NCBI GenBank assembly: GCA_963771715.1
Contig: CAVYUQ010000008.1
Coordinates: forward strand, 186,001-250,000
Origin: JACVRW01 sp963771715
GTDB taxonomy: Bacteria > Actinomycetota > Thermoleophilia > Solirubrobacterales > Thermoleophilaceae
Direction: 5' to 3'
DNA: 64,000 nucleotides
Within the stretch, counting starts at the first letter, position 1. The number at the start of each line of letters is the position of its first letter. The position numbers were made by a program, and so were the translations under genes. The notes below the pieces were generated by a model that was not told where the DNA came from, did no database searches, and was given only the letters and a program-made list of their open reading frames with translations. Shown one piece after another: positions 58,462 through 64,000 of this stretch.

Positions 58462-59264
58462 CTAGGGCCGGGTCAGCAGGAGGGCGCTCCACCCCTGTAG
58501 TCGTCGGCGGCGGCGTTCGCGCAGGGGCTCGAACGCCGCCGCCACCACTTCTTCCTCGCCTTCGAGCAGCCCCGAGACGATCAGCGTCTCGGGCTGCTCG
58601 GGCAACAGCTCCGCCACGCGCAGCAGCAGCGGACGCATCAGGTTGGCGGTCATGACGGCTGCCACCGGCGCCGGCCCGTTGCGCAGGTCGTAGCGCTCCA
58701 CGCGCTCGAGCGTCACACCGTTCGCACGCGCGTTGTCGAGCGTGGCCTCGATGGCCGCCTGGTCGTGGTCGAGAGCGGTGACGGGCGCGAAGCCGAGCTT
58801 CGCGGCCGCGATGGCGAGCACGCCGGAGCCGCAGCCGAGGTCGACGAGCGGGCCGCCGGCAACGACCTCGAGCAGCAGCTCGAGCGAGAGGCGCGTGGTG
58901 GGATGCGCGCCGGTGCCGAAGGCCTGCGCGGGGTCGATCACCACGTCGATGCTGTCGTCGAGCGGCTCGGCCCATGGCGGGCGCACGTAGACGCGCCCCG
59001 ACCTGCACGGGCTTGTGAAATTCGCGCCAACGGTCGGCCCAGTCGTCGCCGACTCGTGTGGCCGGAGACCTGCACGTCGGATGCCGGCCGATCTCGGCGG
59101 GGCCGGGCGGGAGCGTCGGGCAGCTCGCCGGGCGCGCCGTAGAGCGCGAACTCCACGAAGCCGTCGCCGTCCACCTGCTCGAAGCCCGCGGGCGCCAGCT
59201 CGAGCAGCTCGGCGAGCACGATCTCGGCGTGCTCCGCGGGCGCCCGTATGGCGAGGCGGATCAG
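58462..59264 (-). CDS. prmA: Ribosomal protein L11 methyltransferase (several frame breaks)
   Basis: Reconstructed length about 270 residues. N-terminal recognition domain (AEIVLAELLELAPAGFEQVDGDGFVEFALYG), linker DDWADRWREFHKPVQVG, RPPWAEP, then the SAM-binding domain VVIDPAQAFGTGAHPTTRLSL, LVDLGCGSGVLAIAAAKLG and AVMTANLM. At least four breaks lie between 59000 and 59140; all can be repaired by CG or GC pairs (for example ACACGCGAGTCGG for ACACGAGTCGG). The only start consistent with the frame is a CTG overlapping the dnaJ stop (CTGA). It trimethylates L11. Confidence 0.9.
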
Positions 59265-60389
59265 CGCAGCGCCCGCCTGACCTTCGAGAGCAGCGACTCG
59301 TCGGCCTGCTCCTCGAGGTTCTCGGCGGTGAGCGATCCGCGCAGCTCCTGGAGCAGCTCGCTCTGGCGCGCGCTCAGGTTGCGCGGGATCACCACGTTCA
59401 GCACCACCTGCTGGTCGCCGCGGCGGCCTCGGCCGATCGTGGGCATGCCGCGCTCGCGCAGCGTCACGACCGTCCCGGGCTGAGTTCCGGCCGGCACGTC
59501 GATCTGCTCGTCGCCGTCCAGCGTGGGCACGGAGACCGTGGTGCCGAGCGCCGCCGCGGGCGCGGGCACGTCCACCACCGTCACGAGGTCGTTGCCGTCG
59601 CGCAGGAAGCGCTCGTCCTCGCTCACGCGGACCACACGTAGAGGTCGCCGGGCGGCCCGCCGCGCTCGCCGGCGTGGCCGCGCCCGCTGAGGCGGATGCG
59701 CTGCTCGTCGGCGATGCCGGGCGGGCACGTCCACCTGGAGGGTCTTGCGCACCGCGCGCCGGCCGCGGCCCTGGCACTCGTGGCAGGGCTCGGACGGAAT
59801 GCGTCCCTCGCCCGCCGCACGCATCGCACGCCTGCTCGCGGACGAGCTGGCCGAAGGCCGTGCGCGTGACGGCGCGGACCCGCCCGGCGCCGCCGCAGCG
59901 CGGGCAGGTCTCGATCGGCGTGCCGGGCTCGGCGCCGTTCCCGCGACAGTGCTCGCACACGTCGACGTGCTCGTACGCGACGTCCACGGTCTTCCCCGTC
60001 GCCGCCTCGGCGAGCGAGATCTCGACCTCCACGGCAAGGTCGCCGCCCTGGATCCGGCCCGCCCCGGCGCGCCCGAATGCGCCGCCGAACGGGTCGCCCC
60101 CGAAGAACGCGTCGAAGATGTCCGCGAAGGAGCCGAAGCCGTGCGACTGGGACGCGAACCCGCGCGAGTCGAGCCCCTCGAAGCCGTAGCGGTCGTAGGT
60201 GGCCCGGCGCTCGGCGTCGGAGAGGATCTCGTAGGCCTCCGCCGCCTCCTTGAACTTCTCCTCCGCCCCCGGGTCGTGGCGGTTCACGTCAGGGTGCAGC
60301 TCGCGCGCGACGCGCCGGAACGTCTTCTTGATCTCCGTCTCGTCGGCGTCGCGCGCGACGCCGAGCACCTCGTACGGGTCGCGCCTCAT
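59261..60389 (-). CDS. dnaJ: Chaperone DnaJ (three frame breaks)
   Basis: Reconstructed length about 378 residues. J domain at residues 1-70 with the HPD motif in LHPDVNRHDPGAEEKFKEAAEAYEIL; a Gly/Phe region (GGDPFGGAFGRAGAG); four CxxCxGxG zinc repeats (CEHCRGNG, CPRCGGAG, CDACGGRG, CHECQGRG); and the C-terminal substrate-binding domains. Breaks near 59811, 59722 and 59632; the first is repaired by GGGACGCGCATTCC for GGGACGCATTCC. ATGA overlap with hrcA. It stimulates DnaK; dnaK is not in this window. Confidence 0.94.
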
Positions 60390-61420
60390 TCGTCATACAC
60401 CTCGGCGACGAAGCGCGACAGCTCCGTCGCCGCCTGGCGGACGGCGATGATCGCCCCCGGATAGTCCATGCGCAGCGGGCCGATCACCGACACGGCGCCG
60501 AGATTGCGCCGCGCGAGGCCGTAGTTGGCCGCCACGAGGCTGAGCGAGCGCAGCTCCGGCAGCTCGGGCACCTCGTTCTCACTTCCGATGCGCAGGTAGA
60601 CGCTCGGCTCGGCCAGCGACTGCCGGAGCACGCCGAGCAGTCCGCGCCGGTGCTCGAGCACCTCCATCAGCGCGCCGATCTGCGACAGCTCCTGGAAGCG
60701 GTGCTCGGAGAGCAGGCGCGCGGCACCCTCCATGAAGAGCGTCTTGTCAGCCGTGTCCTCGAGCTCGGTGAAGGCCGGCGCCAGGGTCGCGAGGAAGTCC
60801 TGCTCCAGCGGGCTGAGCTCGGGCGCGGCGACGCGCGACTGGAGCACCCGCGAGCCGACGTCGAGCCCGCCAAGCGCCTCGTTCAGGTAGCTGCCCGCCC
60901 AGTCGACCAGCCCCGGGTCGACGGGCGAGTCGTAGGAGATCACGCGCTTCGTGACGCCGCCCGTCGAAGAGATCACCACGACCATGGCCACCTGGGGCTG
61001 GAGCAGCAGCACCTCGACGCGCCGGATCGTGGCCGTCTCGATCGGTGGGGCGGTCACCAGGGCGAGCAGGTTCGTGACCTGCGAGAGCTGTTCGCTGGTC
61101 GCGCGCATCGCCTCGTCGACCTCGCGCCGCATCGTCGTCAGCTCGAGGGGCTTGCGCGGGACCGGCAACCGGCCCTCGGCGAGGATCCCGTCCACGTAGA
61201 TTCGGTAGCCGCGGTCGGTGGGCACGCGGCCCGCCGAGGTATGCGGATGCTCGAGCAGGCCGAGCTCCTCGAGCTTGGCGAGCTCGGCCCGTACCGTCGA
61301 CGGCCCCCAGGGCACGTCGTCCTGCTCCGCGATCCACTTCGAGCCCACGGGCTGATCGAGGTCGCGGTGCGCCTCGACCAGCTTTCGCAGCAGGAAGCTC
61401 TGGCGTGGGGTGATCTCCAC
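60386..61420 (-). CDS. hrcA: Heat-inducible transcription repressor HrcA
   Basis: 344 residues, complete. N-terminal winged helix (RQSFLLRKLVEAHRDLDQPVGSKWIA...PSTVRAELAKLEELGLLEHPHTSAGRVPTDRGYRIYVD) and the C-terminal GAF-like domain ending GPLRMDYPGAIIAVRQAATEL. HrcA represses heat shock genes through the CIRCE operator; I found no CIRCE inverted repeat near this operon. It lies 26 bases after the MaoC gene and overlaps dnaJ. Confidence 0.96.
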   Translation of the reverse strand: MEITPRQSFLLRKLVEAHRDLDQPVGSKWIAEQDDVPWGPSTVRAELAKLEELGLLEHPHTSAGRVPTDRGYRIYVDGILAEGRLPVPRKPLELTTMRREVDEAMRATSEQLSQVTNLLALVTAPPIETATIRRVEVLLLQPQVAMVVVISSTGGVTKRVISYDSPVDPGLVDWAGSYLNEALGGLDVGSRVLQSRVAAPELSPLEQDFLATLAPAFTELEDTADKTLFMEGAARLLSEHRFQELSQIGALMEVLEHRRGLLGVLRQSLAEPSVYLRIGSENEVPELPELRSLSLVAANYGLARRNLGAVSVIGPLRMDYPGAIIAVRQAATELSRFVAEVYDE

Positions 61421-61446
61421 GCCTCTATTGTGGCGACCGCCGCGGC

Positions 61447-61818
61447 TCAGCCGGTCTCGAGCTCGGCTTCGGCGTTGCGGATGATGCGCTTTCCGCTCTG
61501 CGCGGCCTCGGTCTCCACGATCACGAGGCCGTCGCGCTCCTCCTTGACCTTGCCCGTGACGGTGATCTCCTGCTCGGGGAAGCCCATGCCGCGGAACTGC
61601 ACCGAGAGCCGCTTCAGCCTGCGCGGGTCGCCGCCGGCGGCGTTCACGTTCGCCCGCGCCACCTGCGCCATCGTGTAGAGGCCGTGCAGGATGTTCGAGG
61701 GCAGGCCCACCTGCTTCGCGAAGTCCACGTCGATGTGGATCGGGTTGAAGTCACCCGACGCGCCCGCGTAGCGGTGCGGCAGGTACTTGTCCGGCGTGAC
61801 CTTCAGCTCGACCTTCAC
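61447..61818 (-). CDS. MaoC-type (R)-hydratase, HadB-like
   Basis: 123 residues from GTG at 61818. Single hotdog domain with the hydratase motif YAGASGDFNPIHIDVDFAKQVGLPSNILHGLYTMA (Asp and His catalytic). In actinobacteria such a protein pairs with a partner of the next-described type to form a heterodimeric 3-hydroxyacyl dehydratase of fatty acid synthesis. It overlaps its partner gene (GTGA). The two are read as one long frame only because of a frame break in the partner. Confidence 0.9.
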   Translation of the reverse strand: MKVELKVTPDKYLPHRYAGASGDFNPIHIDVDFAKQVGLPSNILHGLYTMAQVARANVNAAGGDPRRLKRLSVQFRGMGFPEQEITVTGKVKEERDGLVIVETEAAQSGKRIIRNAEAELETG

Positions 61819-62259
61819 GACACCCCCCTGACGATGTTGGTCCAGGTGCCGCGCACGACCTGCTGGCCGTCCTGGTTCGTGGACACCGTCTCGAACACGT
61901 AGAAGCCCATCCCGCCCGCGCTCGGAGATGTCCTTCACCGACGTGACGGTGCTGATCGCGTCGCCCGAGCAGACCGGCTCGCCCCACTCGAACTCCTGCG
62001 AGCCGTGCACCATCATCGCGAAGTTGATGCCGACCTCGGGGTCGAACAGCGCCGGCGCGAACGAGCCCGCCGAGTAGACGACCGCGAACATCGGCGGCGC
62101 GGCGATGTCGCGGAAGCCGGCGTCGGTGGCGGCCGCGCGGTCGAAGTAGATGGGGTTGTCCTCACCCACCGCGTGCGCGTACTCGCGGATCTTCTCCTTC
62201 CCCACCTCGTACTCGAACGGCGGGTAGGTCTTTCCGATCGCCTCTACGTTCACCGGCAC
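61815..62259 (-). CDS. FAS1/HadA-type dehydratase subunit (one frame break)
   Basis: Reconstructed length about 148 residues from GTG at 62259. EAIGKTYPPFEYEVGKEKIREYAHAVGEDNPIYFDRAAA is the N-terminal MaoC-like half that lacks the hydratase motif, as in mycobacterial HadA/HadC. The break near 61922 is repaired by GAGCGCGCGGGC for GAGCGCGGGC; the tail then reads GFYVFETVSTNQDGQQVVRG and ends in TGA overlapping the HadB-like start. Head of the hrcA-dnaJ-prmA operon; 21 bases from the divergent MFS start. Confidence 0.88.
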
Positions 62260-62280
62260 GGCGCGGCAGTCTATGTGCCC

Positions 62281-63480
62281 GTGAACCTGGGCCGCTACCT
62301 CGAAGTGCTGCGCGTGCCGGGTGTCGCGCGGCTGGCCGCCTTCGCGACGATCGGACGCCTGCCGTTCGCGATCGTGCCGCTCTCGATCGTCCTCCTGATG
62401 CGCCAGGAGGGCTACGAATACGGGCAGATCGGGGCCGTCGTGGCGGCGGAGTCGCTTGCCATCGGTGTAACCGCCGGCTTCGTCGGGAGGCTCGTGGACC
62501 GGATGGGCCGCAGGCCCGTAATCCTCGCCACCGGCGCCGCCACGACGCTGTTCGTCTGCGCCGAGACGGTGGCGATCCTCTCCGGCGCTCCGGTCTGGCT
62601 CCTCGTCATCGCGGCAGCGCTCCAGGGCGCCACGATCCCTCCGATCTCGGCGTCGATGCGTTCGCTGTGGGCACGACTGGTGCCCGAGCGGACGCTCGAG
62701 GCCGCCTTCGCCTTCGACGCCATCCAGCTCGAGCTCGTCTTCGTGGTCGGCCCGCTGATCGCTGCCGGGCTCGCCACGGCCGTCAGCCCAGCCGCGGGCC
62801 TGCTCCTCTGCGCGGGGTTCTACGCCCTCGCCGCCACCGGCTTCGCGACGGCGCCCGCGGCGCGTACCGTGGCGGCCGAGGAGCAGGTGGAGCGGACCCG
62901 AGCAGGAGCGCTGCGCTCGCCCGGCATGCGCACGCTCGTGCTCGCGGGCGCGATCACGGGGATCTCGTTCGGCGCCCTCGAGGTGGCGCTCACCGCCTTC
63001 GCCGAGGCCGAGGGCTCTCGCGGCGCGGTCGGTCCGCTCGTCACGGTGTGGGCGATCGGGTCGGTGATCGGCGGGCTCTGGTACGGGGCCCGGACCTGGA
63101 GCGCGCCGATCGAGAAGCGCTTCCTGATCTTGATGGCACTGCTGGGGCTCGGCTCGGCACCGCTGCCGTTCGCGCCGTCGATCGGCGTGATGGGGGTCCT
63201 GCTCGTGCTCACCGGGCTCGCGCTGGCGCCTCTCACCACCACCGAATACGCCCTGGTGGACAGGCTGGCGCCGCCGGGGACCGCCACCGAGGCTTACTCC
63301 TGGCAGACCGTCGCGACCGTGATGGGCGCCGGCGCCGGCTCGTTCATCGCGGGCGTGCTCGCCGAAGAGGCGAGCGTCGAGTGGGCGCTCGGCACGGCCG
63401 GCATCGCCTGTGCGCTCGGCTTCGCGGTCGCGCTGGCGGGGCGGCGCTCGCTGCGCCCCGCAGTGGTCGCCGAGACCTAG
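62281..63480 (+). CDS. Major facilitator superfamily transporter
   Basis: 399 residues with 12 predicted helices. FVGRLVDRMGRRPVILATGA between helices 2 and 3 is the MFS motif A (GxLaDrxGrRpv). The pattern suggests a drug- or metabolite-efflux permease of the DHA1 type. GTG at 62281 is chosen, with GTG at 62275 as an alternative; no ribosome site is seen and the 5' space is very short. Its stop overlaps the stop of the convergent sigma factor at CTAG. Confidence 0.9.
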   Translation: MNLGRYLEVLRVPGVARLAAFATIGRLPFAIVPLSIVLLMRQEGYEYGQIGAVVAAESLAIGVTAGFVGRLVDRMGRRPVILATGAATTLFVCAETVAILSGAPVWLLVIAAALQGATIPPISASMRSLWARLVPERTLEAAFAFDAIQLELVFVVGPLIAAGLATAVSPAAGLLLCAGFYALAATGFATAPAARTVAAEEQVERTRAGALRSPGMRTLVLAGAITGISFGALEVALTAFAEAEGSRGAVGPLVTVWAIGSVIGGLWYGARTWSAPIEKRFLILMALLGLGSAPLPFAPSIGVMGVLLVLTGLALAPLTTTEYALVDRLAPPGTATEAYSWQTVATVMGAGAGSFIAGVLAEEASVEWALGTAGIACALGFAVALAGRRSLRPAVVAET

Positions 63481-64000
63481 GCGGCTTCGCGCAGGCCCTG
63501 CGCCTCGGCCAGCGTGGAGAGCTTGCGCAGGGCGCCCTCCTCGATCTGGCGGGTGCGCTCGCGCGTGAGCTGGAACAGCTTCGCCACCTTGTCGAGCGTC
63601 TGCGGCGCCTCGCCGCCGAGCCCGAAGCGCAGCTCGAGGATGCGCTTGTCGCGGTAGGGCAGGTTGTCGAGACAGGCCTTCAGGCGCTCGTCGCGCATCG
63701 ACTCGACCGCCTCGTCGAACGGCGAGGCCGACGACACATCCGGGATCAGGTCGCCGAACTGGGCGGCGTCGGAGTCGTCACCCACGGGCTTGTCGAGCGA
63801 CACGAGCTGCTGCGCCGCGCGCATGATCACGTCCGCCTCGACCGGGTCCACCCCCGCCATGTCGGCGATCTCCTCGACGGTGATTTCGCGGTCGCCCTGG
63901 GCCTCCAGCTTGCGCTGCGCGCCGTCGAGCTTCTTGAGGATGTTGTCGATGTGGATCGGGATCCGGATCGTCCGGCCCTTGTCCGCGATCGCGCGCGAGA
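63477..64000 (-). CDS. Sigma-70 family factor, C-terminal part (runs off the right edge)
   Basis: The last 174 codons are visible. They begin at the end of region 2 (SRAIADKGRTIRIPIHIDNILKKL), then region 3 (EITVEEIADMAGVDPVEADVIMRAAQQLVSLDKPVG) and region 4 with RDKRILELRFGLGG and the helix-turn-helix TLDKVAKLFQLTRERTRQIEEGALRKL. The wording is of a group 1 or group 2 sigma factor (RpoD/SigA or a close homologue). The N-terminal part needed to tell these apart lies outside. Confidence 0.94.
   Translation of the reverse strand, partial: SRAIADKGRTIRIPIHIDNILKKLDGAQRKLEAQGDREITVEEIADMAGVDPVEADVIMRAAQQLVSLDKPVGDDSDAAQFGDLIPDVSSASPFDEAVESMRDERLKACLDNLPYRDKRILELRFGLGGEAPQTLDKVAKLFQLTRERTRQIEEGALRKLSTLAEAQGLREAA

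Noticed and set aside
61447..62259. A single 270-residue fused dehydratase
   Set aside because: The middle part is read in a wrong frame; adding one CG pair near 61922 gives two genes with a GTGA overlap, as in related operons.
60386..62280. CIRCE operator near hrcA
   Set aside because: No TTAGCACTC-N9-GAGTGCTAA-like inverted repeat found in the gaps around the operon.

Overview
This is a 64 kb piece of a high-GC actinobacterial chromosome, probably class Thermoleophilia / order Solirubrobacterales. That placement is inferred from the very high GC content, frequent GTG/TTG starts, the actinobacterial repertoire (ACT-domain malic enzyme, MoxR-DUF58-transglutaminase module, paired FAS-II-like dehydratases next to hrcA) and small lineage-specific proteins. 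No rRNA, tRNA, CRISPR array, insertion sequence or prophage was recognised. It looks like core chromosome carrying one intein and a few small palindromic repeats.

Layout from left to right. 1-2.5 kb (minus): a kinase-like protein cut by the window edge, an Arg/Glu-rich coiled-coil membrane protein and a secreted PKD-repeat protein. 2.6-5.7 kb: uvrB, a GIY-YIG nuclease and a small membrane protein with a clear terminator. 5.7-17.3 kb: an ABC-F ATPase; a large fusion of a BTAD-type DNA-binding regulator to a membrane helix, a YVTN propeller and a peptide-binding domain; an amino-acid permease coupled to a LuxR/LAL ATPase regulator; and several small proteins. 17.3-26 kb: lytic transglycosylase, coaE, rpsA, a wrecked L-asparaginase gene, an FAD oxidoreductase, a VOC protein, a DMT transporter and polA. 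26-28.6 kb: malic enzyme and a TIGR01777 epimerase. 28.6-36.6 kb: a branched-chain amino acid type ABC transporter (livKHMGF) preceded by a second binding protein and an EamA exporter. 36.7-39.5 kb: a phosphofructokinase, small proteins and another EamA transporter. 39.5-56.9 kb: a 17-gene co-directional run, yqeY-phoH(intein)-ybeY-era-GNAT-hisIE-trpE-trpG-trpD-trpC-moxR-DUF58-transglutaminase-htrA-trpF-trpB-trpA. 56.9-62.3 kb: a HAD hydrolase, a cyclase and the hadA/hadB-like-hrcA-dnaJ-prmA operon. 62.3-64 kb: an MFS transporter and a primary-type sigma factor running off the right edge.

Most neighbours are translationally coupled through ATGA, GTGA or CTGA overlaps. All seven tryptophan pathway activities (trpE, G, D, C, F, B, A) are present, split by a membrane/protease module, and hisIE sits at the head of the trp genes.

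The strongest global anomaly is that many essential genes (polA, trpA, trpB, trpD, trpE, dnaJ, prmA, phoH, livH, livM, malic enzyme and others) are broken by frameshifts. Nearly all shift the frame in the same direction, and most are repaired by restoring one CG or GC dinucleotide inside a CGCG or GCGC string. I therefore treat these as intact genes with a systematic sequence defect. The asparaginase gene does not fit this rule and looks like a genuine pseudogene or a locally bad stretch. Coordinates for broken genes cover the whole reconstructed gene.
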